Counted from the stretch's first letter, positions 9,809 through 21,844 are shown. The stretch is 51,144 bases of DNA from Scenedesmus sp. ARA3 (GCA_004335835.1 RWJK01001867.1:56890-108033); one strand, 5' to 3'. Program-made: numbers and translations. The notes: generated by a model not told the origin, from the letters alone.

Positions 9809-12245
9809 TGCCGCTGCCGCTTGGCCTGTGGCTCTTCCAGCTGCAACTCTGCCAGGTGCTGCTGCTCACCAACAGACAGCCTCGGCTCCAGCTGCTGCTG
9901 CTGCTGCTTGGCCTGCTGTGCGAGCTGCCGCTGCGGCCGCAGCTGCTGCCACAGCTCCTGCAGCTGCTGCTGCAGCTGCTGCTGCAGCTGCTGCTCCTCA
10001 ACAACAGCCACACCAACGTAGCGGACACCCTCTGCTGCTGCTGCTGCTGCTGCTGCTGGACTATCCCTAGCACCTGCCCCTCCACCCGCTAGAATGCTGT
10101 GTATGCTGCTGCGCAGGCGTGCAGTGCAGTCCTCCAGTGGAATTGCAATGCTGCTTACTGCTGCCTGCGTGGCTGGGTCAAGCAGCAGCAGCCGCATCTG
10201 ATCCTCCCATGATTGAGGAATAGAGTCGCTGGTGCTGTTGCCGCTCTCCTGCAGGGCGGCGAGGCCGTCTGCGATGTGCTGCAGCACTGCTTGCGGCACC
10301 TGCAGCAGGCGCCAGCAGCAGCAGCAGCAACAGCAAGACACAGGTAGGTACCTTCAACAACAGCCGTAGTACACATGATCCACAAGTGAAAACAAACAGC
10401 TGAGGTACAGTAGAGCCCGGCCTCAGTCGCGAGAGCCAGAGTTAGTAGTGCAAGCCAGCTACAGCACCCTGCTACTGCACCCTGCTGCTCCTCTCTTCCC
10501 CCTGCCTGCACACACCACCCTCCGTACGTGTGCACACGTCAATGGAACGTGTTGAAGAAACCTCGTACGCACACACACAGCTTCCATCTGCCGCTCCAAC
10601 CTGCTGCCTGCCACCGCTCAAAGCTGCCACCGGCAGCTCAATCACATGCGGAAACAAGCCCAGCAGCTGTAGCAGCAGCAGCCACCCACAAGCACAGCTA
10701 GGCCTCATCTGCCCCTATCTCACCTGCTTATCACTGCCCAAAGCCGCCACTGGCAGCTCAATCACATGCGGAAACAGCCCCTGCAAGATCTCTCGCAGCA
10801 GCAGCAACCCACAAGCACAGCTGGACCGACTACACCCCTTACACGCACCTGCTTATCACTGCCCATTGCTGCTACTGGCAGCTCAATCACATGCGGAAAC
10901 AGCCCCTGCAAGATCTCCTTTAGCCGCCGCAAGCTGAAGTGCCTGAAGTACGAGCCAAACTGCAGTATCGCCCTGCAGGCTGTGTCACATTTGCTGTCCA
11001 GCTGACCCTCATGGTTGCTGCGCTGCAGCACCCGCAGCATGCTGAGGGCAAGGAACCCCAAGGGGAAGGGCAGCAGCGGCGCGTTGAGTGGCGGCTGCTG
11101 CTGCTGCTGCTGGGTGGAGGCGTCTGCTGTGCAGCTTGGCAGCACTGCAATGCTGGTGGCACCTGCGTTGCGGCAGCAGCAGCAGCAGCACATGATGGTC
11201 AACACGTGTGTGATGTGGTTGAATTTATTGGCGTGACAGGTTGTGCGTACTCTTTTGGTGATTGATGAACTCAAACCAATAGACCTACTTTTTGGTCAAC
11301 TGCCAGGTTCAGCTGCTGCTGCTGGTGTCATGCGTTCTGCCCTTTGCCTGCAGTGTGTGACGGTGTACTGCTTTATCATCGGCAAAACTGCAGTTGTTCC
11401 ACCATCAACCAGCCATTCTGCCAATCAGCCATTCTGCCTTCACGCAGCATTATTGATGAGAACGTCCAGTTGCAGTATGCCAAACGACATGTCGCACCTG
11501 ACTTGCGCAGTATGTCTGCCACCCGGGCCAGGTTATCCCTGGGGGCTGGCACCAGGTTCTTGTCAGCCAGCACCAGCTGCCTGTGGCCGCCGCCCTTGTT
11601 GCTCTCTGTCGCGCCAGCAACCTGCGCAGTGGGCAGGGCATGCGCAGCCGTCCACTCACAACATTTCATCGTGCAAAACGGCGCGCCAGATGCAGGTTGC
11701 GTCAGCCCTGCTCAACAACGCCTTGTTGCTTGCAGATCACAGCAGTCATGTGCTACAACAATCATAGGTTCCATTTGGTTTCAGTTGAAACATCTTTAAA
11801 GCCTGGCCTACCTCGTGCCAGTAGCGCATGCCTGAGGTGCCCTGCTTGGTCCGCAGTGTGTCAGCGTTGAGCACTTTCACTGTCAACCTGCTGCTGCTGC
11901 TGCTGCCGTCCTCGGGGTTGCTGCCGCTGCCCCAGGCCTGCTGCTCTGCTGCTAGTGCCTGCGACAGCACGGACTTGCCGGTGGCTGCAGCAACGGACAC
12001 AAGCAGGCAGCAGCAGCAGCAGCAGCAGCGATTTGTTCAATTGACTTGCCCAAACAACGGATGGCTGTTGATGCGACGAGACGTGTGAAGCATGCAAGTT
12101 TTACCACAAACAGCAGCAGAGTGATGATACTGCACAAACAGGCCCCCATCCAATGACAGAGTGACGTGAATTTGTCTGGAAAGAAGCCCATGGCATGTAG
12201 CAGAGTCTCAAGCTGCCAGTTATGTACCACAATTTCATCAACTAC

Positions 12246-12277
<32 letters not shown>

Positions 12278-12409
12278 TCACCTGGCACTGACACAAAGCA
12301 GAACACATATGCTGGATCAACTGGAGCCAGCGGAGTGCCAGCCCCCAGCTGCTGCACAATTGCCTCAACCTGCTGCTGCACCCACCGCTGGTGCTGCTGC
12401 TGCGCTTCA

Positions 12410-12447
<38 letters not shown>

Positions 12448-15400
12448 AGGAGTCAGATCAACGTCCATGGCAGCAGCAGGAGCAGCAGCTGCTGCTGCTG
12501 CTGCTGCAGCAGGCGGTGGAGGCTGCACCTTGACCGTGCGCTGCTGTTGCTGCTCCGGCGACAGCCCTGCTGCTTTCAGCTGTCCAGACAGCCCTTTCAG
12601 TTTGCCGTTATGCATGCCTTGCACGTTCTTCACTTTGTTGGCGTCACTGATGCCTGCATCCATAATCACATCGGCGGCAACAAAAAAATCGAATCAACCA
12701 GCACATATGGCTTTCACGCAAGCAGCCTGCATAGCCTGTGCTGCCTGTCACAACTGCTTCTCGCTGCAACACTTGCACACCACACACCACACCACACCAC
12801 CTCACACCACACCACCTCACCTCACACAACACCACCTCACACAACACCACACCACCTCACCTCACACNNNNNNNNNNNNNNNNNNNNNNNNNNNNNNNNN
12901 NNNNNNNNNNNNNNNNNNNNNNNNNNNNNNNNNNNNNNNNNNNNNNNNNNNNNNNNNNNNNNNNNNNNNNNNNNNNNNNNNNNNNNNNNNNNNNNNNNNN
13001 NNNNNNNNNNNNNNNNNNNNNNNNNNNNNNNNNNNNNNNNNNNNNNNNNNNNNNNNNNNNNNNNNNNNNNNNNNNNNNNNNNNNNNNNNNNNNNNNNNNN
13101 NNNNNNNNNNNNNNNNNNNNNNNNNNNNNNNNNNNNNNNNNNNNNNNNNNNNNNNNNNNNNNNNNNNNNNNNNNNNNCACCTCACCTCACACAACACCAC
13201 ACCACCTCACACAACACCACACCACCTCACCTCACACAACACCACACCAGCCCACACACCACACCATGCGCTGATCCACCGTCCTAAATCACCATGATGT
13301 GCAGCAACACCAGCATGCCTTCCAGCAAGTCATCCAACCCCATGGCTTCCCTGCACCTTCATCCACCACTGCATGACCCCTTTACCTGTCACATCAGGCG
13401 GCTGCACCAGCAGTTGCACACAAGCAGCATAGTTCCAGCATTTCACCTAAACCCCTGGCTTTTAGATTATGCACTCCAACCCACCACAGCACCCCGTCAC
13501 CTGTCACATCAGGCGGCTGCACCAGCAGGTGCACGTATGCAGCAGCTGCCTTGATGAACTCTGACAGCCCCCCTCCCTTCCCTTTGGTGTTGGCAGACTT
13601 TTTTCGCAGCTGCACACAGCAGCCCTCAGCCACCAGTGCCCGTGAGAACAGCAGCGCTTTGCTGGTGGCCTCCAGTGAGTGCTGCAGCTGCAGCGCCTGC
13701 ACCAGCTGCGGATGCAAAAGGAACAGCAGCAGGCAGCGTACAGTACGCAAGTGTGTGTGATGATTGCCGCATGGTGAAGCGGTGCTTTGTGCGCTGCAGC
13801 TGCAGCGCAAGCACCAGCTGCAGCTGCGAAACACAGCAACAGGCAGGGCACAGTGCGCATGTGTTTACGTGCTGGTTGGGTGCTGCATGGCGAGCTGTGA
13901 GCGCTGCTTGCTGAGTCAATGCTGGTTTTACAAAAGAGTCAATGACGTTGTGACTTGTGTGGCAACTTCAACCTCCGCCAACCTGGTTTGACCAGCTCCT
14001 CATCCACGTCCACAGCAAGCAGCACCCCCCGGAAGGCTCCTGCAGGCCTCCCACCCAGCCCATCACCCTCCCCTGGCCCTGCTGTTCCTGCAAGGACACT
14101 ACTGCTGGCACATCCTGCAGGACACTGCTGCCTGCATATTCACACGAAACCCACAGGCACGCACCACCCGCTGCTCAACAGCTTATAAGTTGCATAACAC
14201 GACCTAGAAAAAAAACAGCAGCACTATATAAAAACGTTTGACCAACCTGTTTGACCAGCTCCTCATCCACATCCACAGCAAGCAGCACCCCCTGGAAGGC
14301 TCCTGCAGGCCTCCCCTCGGGCTCATCACCCTCCCCTGGCCTTGCTGCTGCTGTTCCTGCAAGGAACGCCTGCACAAACGGCTCTGCTGCTTCCAGGTAG
14401 GTTGACTCTTGGATTGCTGCTGCGCCGCCGTGGCTGCCTACCCAGCGGGACCAGCAGCGGCCAAAGTGCAGCACCTGAAAGGGAATGGAAGCATATGGCA
14501 GGCAAGGGCAGTTGCTGCAACAGCAGTGGCAGGAGCTGCAGCAGACATAGCGCACCACTCCCTTTGAGTCAGGAGCGGCATGTTGCTGCAGGTCCTGAAA
14601 TGTATGCGTATGTGCGACACATGCGTTTGGGAACGGATGAAACTGCAACAGCGTCCTTTGACTGCATTGTGTTACTTTCTTGTTAATTTGCTTTCGAACT
14701 GCTACTGACAGCTCACCTTCTCCACCAGTGGGTCTGGCAGGCCCCAGCTGTGCTTGGCCATGTTGGCCAGTGACGTGAGGTAGGGCAGCTGCCCCTGCTT
14801 CAGTGCAGTGAGGCCATTCCTGCAAGCAGGTTAGGTAGGTTGGGTGACAGTTTGGTGCAATGATGTTGTTTTGACTTTCATAAGGTGCTTCAAAGTTATC
14901 TCAAAAGTCAACCCAGTCAAATAGGGGTGGTGAATGGCATGTTTGGCCCAACTTGCGCCAGCGCATGTTTGGGAGCGCTCATACAGTTTGACACACAATG
15001 TGTATGCAGTCGAACACAAAGCTTGCGAGTCAGCATGGTCAATGATGCTGCTTGCTGGGCAGCAAGTTGACGCATCCAGCATGATAAACATCACACTACG
15101 CACCTGATCACAAAGGTCATCATGCAGTAAGCAACTTCTGTCTCCCCCCACAGCATCATCTTCTTCTTGTAGCGCAGCCCTGCCTGCCCGCCATCAAAAC
15201 GGCCAGCAAGCGCCTGCACGACACCACCACAACCAGCAGCAGCAGCAGCAGCAGCAGCAGGTGCGCTTGAGTACACAATATGCTGTCAGCTCAGCCAAAC
15301 TTGTGCTACCATGCTGATTGCCTCATCTCCGAAGCTGTACACATACAGATGCCTGCACAAAGAGTGACAAGCGGCTGTACCCAACTGTTCTGTGACCTTG

Positions 15401-16118
15401 CCAAGTAACATGTTACATCTGGCAGATCACCTGCATAGCCTTCAGCTTGGCCCCTGTCATGCTGCTGCTGCTGCTGCCTTCAGCAGGAACAGCGACTGCT
15501 GCAGCTGCAGCGTCTACTCCTCCAGCACCTGCTGCAGGATCTGCTGCTTTTGCTGCTGCTGCTTCCAGTGCTGCCACAGCCTGCGCAGCAGCGCTCTTGT
15601 CAACTGCAGCAGCTGACAGCAGCAGCGCTTGCAGCTGCTGCGCCTCACTGCTCTCTATTGCTGCTCGTGAGTAGATGGTTTGACCATCTGGCAGAGTCAG
15701 CGCCAGTGGTGTGCTGCTGTCACCGAAAGCTGCAGGTGACTGCTGCAGGCACTGCAGGAACTTCTGCCTGCAAGCAGGCAGGCCAACGGACATTGCACAA
15801 GGGTGTGTCAGCTGCTGCAGTGCAGCTAGGGGTATGCCACCAACGCTGATGGCCTGCCCAACATGAAAGAAAGCATTGCATCTGGCATTGTTGTAGCCTG
15901 AGCCTCAGGTGCAACTGCTATTTGCGACAACTGTCAGCAAATGCATCTTGGTTGTTCACCTGTCTTTGCCTTCGAGTGCTGTGTACGATATGCCAGGCAG
16001 CCAAGAGGCGCAGGCAGCCTTCACAGCAGCCTGCGTGGCAGCTTTGGGAGTGGGCTTCTCTGGTGGTGCTGCGGATGCTTCTGCTTCTGCATCATCAGTT
16101 GCTGCTGCTGTTTCATCC

Positions 16119-16168
<50 letters not shown>

Positions 16169-16240
16169 GTTGTCTGGTGCTGCCGCGAGGTCAGCAGGCG
16201 CTGCCGGCTTGTCTGTGCTGGCTGTAGGCGTGGCGGCTGC

Positions 16241-16271
<31 letters not shown>

Positions 16272-18309
16272 ACGTCTTTTTCTGCACAGCACAAAACAAC
16301 ACTTGTCACAGCAGTTGAACAGTTTGGAAGGCTTGCAGCAAGATACACCAACCACCAGCAGCTAATACTGCAAACAACACGCGCTGGTTCAGTGCGTGTT
16401 GACATCATGCATGCAGCTGCACCAGCCGATTGCTGAACAACACATCTTGCCAGCCACTAAAAACCCATGTAGGTGCACACCCACTGACCTGCCTGCTCCA
16501 GTAGCCACTGGTACGGCCGCTGCAGCTGCTGCTGCCCCCCACACTGCTGCAGCCGCACCACCTGCCGCTGCATTGCCTGGCCCAGCTGCAGCAGCTGCTG
16601 CCAGCCCTGCTGCCCGGCCACCGGTTGGCCCTGAGACACCACAAAGCCTTCAATGCGGCTGCCCTGCCACTGCTCGTGAGGGTAGGTGCCTGGCAAATGC
16701 ACACCCTTACGCGCTGCTGCTGCTGCTGCAGCTGCATCTACAGCATCACCAGCAGCAGCAGCAGCAGCAGCAGCAGTGTCTGGCTCCTCTACTAACGCTG
16801 TTAGCTGCTGCAATGCTTCGCCAGTAGGGCATCCGCTCAGTGCCAAGTGATCCAGCAGCTCCCGTGCTGCTGCTGCTGCTGCTGTGCCTGGCAGGATCCA
16901 TGTGTCATTGAGTGGCAGGCCAAACTGCAGGCAGAGCTGCAGGAAGCTGAGCCAGGACAGGAACTCAGGCTGTCCGCTGCTGCCTGCTGTGTGAGCTGAT
17001 GTGGCCACTAGGTACTCGCCAGCTGGCAGCTGCCCATGGTGGCCGTGGCAGCCTGAGGGAGTCAGACAAAAGACATTGGGTTTGAAGCAAAGCAACAGCA
17101 GCAGCAGAGGCAGCGTGTCAGTGCTTATGCAGAGGGGCAGTTCTCAGCTGGCTGCTGGCAGCTGCCCGTGGTGCCCGTGGCAGCCTGGGGCAAAAAGAGC
17201 AGGTTTGAACCAACGTAACAGCAGCAGCAGCAGCAGAGGCAGCGTGTAAGTGTGTGCTGATGTGGCAATAAGGTACTCGCCAGCTGGCAGCTGCCCGTGA
17301 TGGCCATGACAGCCTGGGGCCAGATAGGGTGATGAGATAGGGCAGAGCAACAGCAGCAACAAGAAGCAACGTGTAGTGCTTGATGCAGAGGGGTAGCACA
17401 CAGTGTATAGAAGGGCACATCTCAGCTGACCACTGCTGCTGCTGCTGCTGGCAATGGCAGCTTGCAGGCAAGAGCACCCAGCATACACAGCTCTATTCAG
17501 ATCAGTTACATGCGCACAGAGGTGCAGCCAACACGCATGTGCAATGTGTTTCAGCATTCAAGGTAGCACTCGCATCTCCAAACCCAAAGGCATGCAGCAG
17601 CAACGACCGCTCACCTGTGACCATCTCAAAGCTGATGGCCAGCTGCCGCTGCTGCAGCGCATCCATCAGCGCAGCCAGCCGCTGCTGCGCTGCTGCCTCG
17701 CAGCCCAGCAGCCGCACAAAGTGTGCCTGCAGCAGCACTGCTGCCCCCGCGGAGTACTCGTTATCTAACGAGTTTTTGGCTGCAAAGCCCTGGGATGACA
17801 GCGTCACTAACGAGCCGCTGTGCTTGATGGTGACAACCATCGGCCTGAGTAGTTAGGGGAAAATTAGCGGTTGCAGGGACGTCAGGATGTTTACAAAGCA
17901 GCCAGAGCAGCCAGGTTTAGGGTCCGGTGCAGATAGCCAGCATCACAGCCAGGCATGCTGGCGCTGCTCATACATTACCCAGCTGGGGAGGCCACAGCGC
18001 AAATGCAGACAGGTCTCTTCCTGACCAGGTGCGAGCTGAGTCATTTGTGACAAGTGCTCTGTAGGCAACTGCTTGGCACGGCGGCGGCAATCCTGCTACT
18101 GTAGATGCTGCACCTGCCTATTAGTAAGCTGCAATGGTACAGCCAGCACGTCAAATGCAATGCCCTCCCGCTGTCTCCCACCTTTCGTCTGCGTGCTGCA
18201 CGATGGCGTCTGCTATGCTGCTGTCCTGGCCCTCGTTTTCAAACTTTGGCAGGAAGGCCTGCTGCACGCGCGCTGACAAGATGCGGTCCATGGCAGCATT
18301 TGTTTCAAC
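8548..18309 (-). CDS. RLG1: Plant-type tRNA ligase (RNL/RLG1): ligase, kinase and cyclic phosphodiesterase
   Basis: Plant-type tRNA ligase joins tRNA halves after intron removal and, in plants, IRE1-cleaved bZIP60 mRNA. Exons in order: 18309-18182, 17844-17615, 17052-16489, 16281-15960, 15845-15417, 15352-15310, 15213-15104, 14819-14717, 14474-14247, 13705-13501, 12653-12282, 11984-11812, 11621-11498, 11162-10849, 10299-9727, 9425-9276, 8757-8548 (1,426 codons). Landmarks: FLPKFENEGQD, adenylation motif IKHSG, AKNSLDNEYSA, ISFEMVTGCHGHHGQ, FVIRNGL, STYLEAAEPF, P-loop VPATGKS split by an intron, LVLADKNLVP, MLRVLQRSNH, then the phosphodiesterase motifs LHVTLWHK and YPHITLAV. Poly-Ala and poly-Gln stretches make it longer than plant homologues. 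Unresolved: the N-terminus, and a possible extra exon at about 9060-9144 (VQFLYNGAKS) that fits phase only with a non-consensus donor. Confidence 0.93.
8735..9025 (-). repeat. Two echoes of the last tRNA ligase exon
   Basis: The last exon starts ELLAAPEAVTAAWQQLPYPHIT (8757 downwards). Upstream in the gene, a copy at about 8882-8803 reads ELLAGPGVVTAAWQQLPYPHIT and another at about 9017-8955 reads ELLAAPEAVPAAWQQLQ. The first duplicates even the second catalytic HxT motif. Neither copy gives a phase-symmetric exon, since the possible donor after the first is in the wrong phase, so both look like intronic echoes. Confidence 0.87.
10601..10780 (-). repeat. Two in-frame echo exons in the tRNA ligase (57 and 66 nt)
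   Basis: The end of exon 11162-10849 (GLFPHVIELPVAA...SDKQ) is repeated at 10780-10724 and 10666-10601. Copy one has acceptor TTGCAG, donor GTGAGA, 19 open codons and reads GLFPHVIELPVAALGSDKQ. Copy two has acceptor CTACAG, donor GTTGGA and 22 open codons. Both begin and end in phase 0, like the flanking junction, so including either keeps the frame. The first copy's acceptor CAG is present inside the parent exon (GAGATCTTGCAG). Confidence 0.82.
12777..13258. repeat. ACACCACCTCACCTCACACA-type satellite in a tRNA ligase intron
   Basis: Irregular tandem arrays of CACCTCACAC, ACACAACACCAC and related units flank a run of N. The array lies in the intron between tRNA ligase exons 13705-13501 and 12653-12282. 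It is pyrimidine/purine strand-asymmetric (A and C on the given strand). Confidence 0.95.
12868..13177. other. Assembly gap, 310 N
   Basis: An unbroken run of 310 N sits inside the satellite. Its true length is unknown and may have been collapsed. Apparent open frames across it are meaningless. Confidence 1.
13380..13430 (-). repeat. Echo of exon 13705-13501 end
   Basis: CACCTGTCACATCAGGCGGCTGCACCAGC at about 13498 contains the exon end encoding LLVQPPDVT plus donor. A copy at about 13385-13428 (CCTGTCACATCAGGCGGCTG) sits in the following intron. A related copy of the exon start (LQLQ codons with CACCAGCTGC) lies upstream at about 13790-13826, so this exon is echoed on both sides. Confidence 0.78.
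13981..14105 (-). repeat. Echo of exon 14474-14247 3' half
   Basis: About 120 bp matching 14245-14362 with few changes: the segment encoding VLLAVDVDEELVKQ with its GTTGGTC/GGTTGG donor region is repeated about 264 bp further down the gene. It encodes the junction before the kinase domain. Confidence 0.87.
17135..17325 (-). repeat. Two echoes of an exon start (GCHGHHGQLPA)
   Basis: The acceptor and first codons of exon 17052-16489 (GCHGHHGQLPAGEYLVATSAHT) are preceded in the intron by copies at about 17314-17250 (GCHGHHGQLPAGEYLIATSAHT) and 17189-17147 (GCHGHHGQLPAAS). Each has an upstream CAG. Neither copy shows an obvious donor. Confidence 0.88.
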
Positions 18310-18540
18310 CTGGCATGTGCGTGCAGCAGCAATGGCAGCGGCAGTGGTGAGATGGCGGTTACAAGCATTACGAGCGCGCTGACAGGATGCAACTCATGTC
18401 AGCATTCGTCTCAACCTGTCATGTGCGTGCAGCAGCAATGGCAGTGGCAGTGGCACGGGTGGCAACTACTAGCCTCACTAGCGCGCTGACAGGATGCAAC
18501 TCATGTCAGCATTCGTCTCAACCTGGCATGTTCGTGCAGC
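18310..18540 (-). repeat. Two echoes upstream of the first conserved tRNA ligase exon
   Basis: The start of exon 18309-18182 (CCAGGTTGAAACAAATGC through VETNAAMDRILSAR) is repeated at about 18413-18370 and 18522-18480, both reading VETNADMSCILSAR. The intervening CATGTGCGTGCAGCAGCAATGGCAG also repeats. The period is about 108 bp. The acceptor CAG is kept in the copies. Confidence 0.85.
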
Positions 18541-18690
18541 AGTGGCAAGGCTGGCACACATTGGCATCAGAGGTAGCAGCAGCTGCTGCTGAAGCGAGGA
18601 TTTGGTAGGGCACCATATGGTTTGGCCTTTGGGGGCCATCTATGTGCAGCTGAATGTGTTGTGTTTGGATGACATAGGAGGGGTGGTCAC

Positions 18691-18990
18691 TTAGAGGCAT
18701 GGGCTATGACACCGATTGAGAGCTGCCAGCAGCCACTGGCCAACATGCTGCTGCTGTGTCGCAGTAAGTTGAAAGCAGATGAGTTGCACATCAACTGAAG
18801 TGTACTGCTGCTGCGGTAGCGCACCTTAAGCAGCAGCCCCCTGAGTAGCATCAGGTCAGATGCAGAGCAGTGCTGCAGGTACTTCTTGAAGGCATAGTCG
18901 CTCAGCACGTGAACAATGACTGCCAGCTCCTGTGTTGCCTCGTTTGCTGGCTGCTCCATATCATGGTCTGCTGCATCAGCTGCTGCAACA

Positions 18991-19028
<38 letters not shown>

Positions 19029-19574
19029 ACGGCTGGGTGCTTCTTGGCGGTGGATTCTGTTGACCTGGCAGTACATGCAGCAGCCCGGTCCAGCCAGGCC
19101 GTAAAGGTTGACCAGTCAATGGTGTTTAGCGTTATTTTGGATTTCGTGTATCCCCAACCGCCAATTTAGATGAGTTCGTGGTATCATCATCAGCAGCAGC
19201 AGTAGCAGTAGCAGTAGCAGCAGCTGGACAGGAGGTATCGCAGACCAGCGCTTGCTCTCAAGGTCGCCTACCTTGAACTGCACAGGTAGTTTCAGCTGCT
19301 TACACAGCAGCATCATGTTCTGTATGCGCAAGAGCGCAGCCTGCGCTGTAGTGTCCATGGCACGTTGCACGGCTTGATGTTCTGTTGTGCTTTGCTTACG
19401 CCAACCAGTGCATTGTGGGAAAGGACGTACGCTGAATCGATCGACAATCGCTGAAACGGTAGGGCGTGCAGGAGCACATTTAGCACGGTGCGGTGTTGGG
19501 GTTTGCAAGACCTGCAAGAGCTTGAAACCGTCTCGCGGGACAGGTGCTTGCACCTTGCAGACCATCTTTGTCAC
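18691..19574 (-). CDS. Unidentified 3-exon frame, possibly the N-terminus of the tRNA ligase
   Basis: A phase-0 model joins 19574-19272, 19064-18825 and 18753-18691 (201 codons, ending TAA); all junctions are GT-AG. The protein starts MTKMVCKVQAPVP, with a basic, Ser/Arg/Pro-rich N-terminus that could be an organelle presequence, then a poly-Ala run and a helical part QELAVIVHVLSDYAFKKY...SASDLMLLRGLLLK. I recognise no family. Alternatively, exon 19064-18825 ends in phase 0 with a GTGCGC donor and could splice straight to 18309, making these two exons the tRNA ligase N-terminus; the sequence allows both. VHV.SD..F..Y also resembles a stretch I recall from the middle of plant tRNA ligases and do not find elsewhere here; this may be chance. 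Confidence 0.45.
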
Positions 19575-21844
19575 TGTAACAAACAGTTGAATTCAATAGC
19601 AAGTTACCACTGGTCTGGACGACTTGCTCGACCAGACAGAACAGTGCAATGCTGTCCCCACTGAGCACAACTGCTCTGGTGAGGTGAAAAGGCATGCCAA
19701 AAGGCAGCGATCACAAGCATACACGTCACCTGCAAGAAGCCAAGGCCATGCCGCCTTGACGCCCATCCGTCATTGCAGCAAGAAATGAAGCAGCACAGCA
19801 GGTGTGACCTGCAAAACATCAATACCCCATTAGCACGGCTGCTCAGGCCCAAGCCTTGATGGCAAGCAAAGCAGCCGCGCGCAATCTTATGCAAACATGC
19901 GCAGCAGCAGTGAGGCAACAAGACTCCAGTCCATCAAAACTGGACGAGGCTAGGTGCCAAGGCACGTGACAACGTACAACCTGCTAGCGTGTGCGCCAAG
20001 CCAGGAATTCCGGCTGGCAGCAACACAATTAAATACATGCTCCCGAGCAAGAGCTGCTGCTGGTGCTGCTGCTTTTCGTGTGCACCCCAGCTGGCACCAG
20101 GCATGCCCGCCACCTGTGCGCACCACGGCTTCCTTTTACGGTGAAAAGAACTGCACTCCCAGCACGCAAACAAACAAACACGCACGCCAATCTGTGCTGA
20201 GGACTGCCACCCGCGGCAGCTGCGCTGCCGCACCCAAGTGCCGCCCATCACAACTTCACAATCATGAAAAGCAGCCACGGCAACACGACATCGTTCCAAC
20301 AACCACAAACATACTGTGCGCACAGCTAGCTGAAACGACGCAATGCAGCCCAACAGGCTGAGGAGCATCAAATTCAGAAAGCTGTTGAAGTGCACAAACT
20401 AGACCCCACCACAAGGCAGCATTGGCATCATCAACTCCATCTTCCTTGCCTTGGGTATGGTTCGTGTTGCCCCAGCACAAGGCAGCTGGCTGCAGCACAT
20501 CCAGCTGTATGCTCAGCTGCAATCAGGCAGGTCCGGCTGTGGAATCCACATGCAGTATGTGTGCTGCAGTAAAGCGACAACAACTGATTGCTGCGCTTCA
20601 ACACAAAAACACCTTTGAGCAAAGTGGTCTAAACTGGACACAGCTGCAAGATGGCAAAGCAACAAATGATGACGCCACCGCTCCTGCTGCTTCAATCATG
20701 TGGTTTGCCCGTCAGCGCCAGGCCAGCGCTTTTGACTTTTTACCATCATCACAAGATATGACATGAACGCAGCAATTGCAAGCGCTAGAATACATTGGGC
20801 AAGCGCTATGAACCATAGCCTGTGATGTGCCTGCGGGCACTTGCAGGCACACAAAGAGCACAGAAGGATGGGTCACCCCTGTGCTCCTCCTTGCATGCAG
20901 CAGAGCAGCACCCCGCGCACAGCAACACCACCCAGCCAGCATCGGCAGATACTCTGCACACAGACCATGCTCACATGTACAGCAGTGTATGAGACAGCCC
21001 CATGCACAGACCCCCCTGTGCAAGCTGTGTGCTTGGCGCTGCTTCCTGCAACACACACCGCGTGTGCAATGGTGGAAATCAGCAGCCTGACAGCTCCTGC
21101 ACATGCTGATCAGAGACGGCACGCACTGCAGCCCTGCAGACAAATGCAATAACAATCCTGCAAGCATGATGTAACATGCCGTATGAAGGGCCCTGGCTGG
21201 GGCTAGCACAGCAGCAGCACTTCATACACAGAGACACGCATCTCTAGTGGCTGCAGCAACACGCATGCTGCAGATGACAGATCACGCCACAACAGCAAAT
21301 GATGAAACAAAAAAAGACAACCCCAGGTAGAACACGAATAGCATTCCCTGCATGAAAGCACCTAGAGACACGTGAGACAACAAAGACACACTCCCTTGCG
21401 CAGCCAGCAACAACCACAACCATGTGCACCAATCCGCCTATCACATGCACCGCTCAGAATGCTGCACAGCCTACAACATGCAACATGTCAGCAGCACCAG
21501 GCTGCAATCTGCACTGCATAAAAGCAAGTGCACAGCACACACACGGGCGCCAACCTCTGACAAAAGACCGCACACACCATGCCAGACAAAGCTGTGTTGC
21601 TGCTGTCGCACAACCGGCACCACTGCAGCATGCCTTAACCTGTCTGCGCCTCACAATCCATGTGAGCCTGCGCATCCCAAGTAATCACCCTCTGCACTTG
21701 AGCAGAGCCTGCCCTGCCAATATGACCACCCCCTAATCCCTTCATCATACTCGTACAACAAATCCTCAATCCGGTACATTGTCTGGCAATGCTGCCGCAG
21801 CCGCACCCGCCGCCGCTGCTGCCGCCTCCGATGCTGCTGCCGCT
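19575..21844. other. Intergenic region, no gene recognised
   Basis: About 2.3 kb between the unidentified frame and the acetyltransferase stop. Composition shifts to A and C richness on the given strand, with CAGCA and CACAC runs and far fewer CTG arrays. Frames up to about 165 codons occur on both strands, but none shows a domain or a supported splice model. It probably holds the acetyltransferase 3' UTR; I could not find a convincing TGTAA for it. Confidence 0.6.

Noticed and set aside
9735..10085. Several overlapping long frames on both strands
   Set aside because: CTG/CAG runs lack stops in most frames. Only the minus-strand frame that joins in phase to tRNA ligase exons is real.
12335..13297. 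Frames of 178-320 codons across the gap
   Set aside because: They are made of N and satellite sequence and have no coding support.
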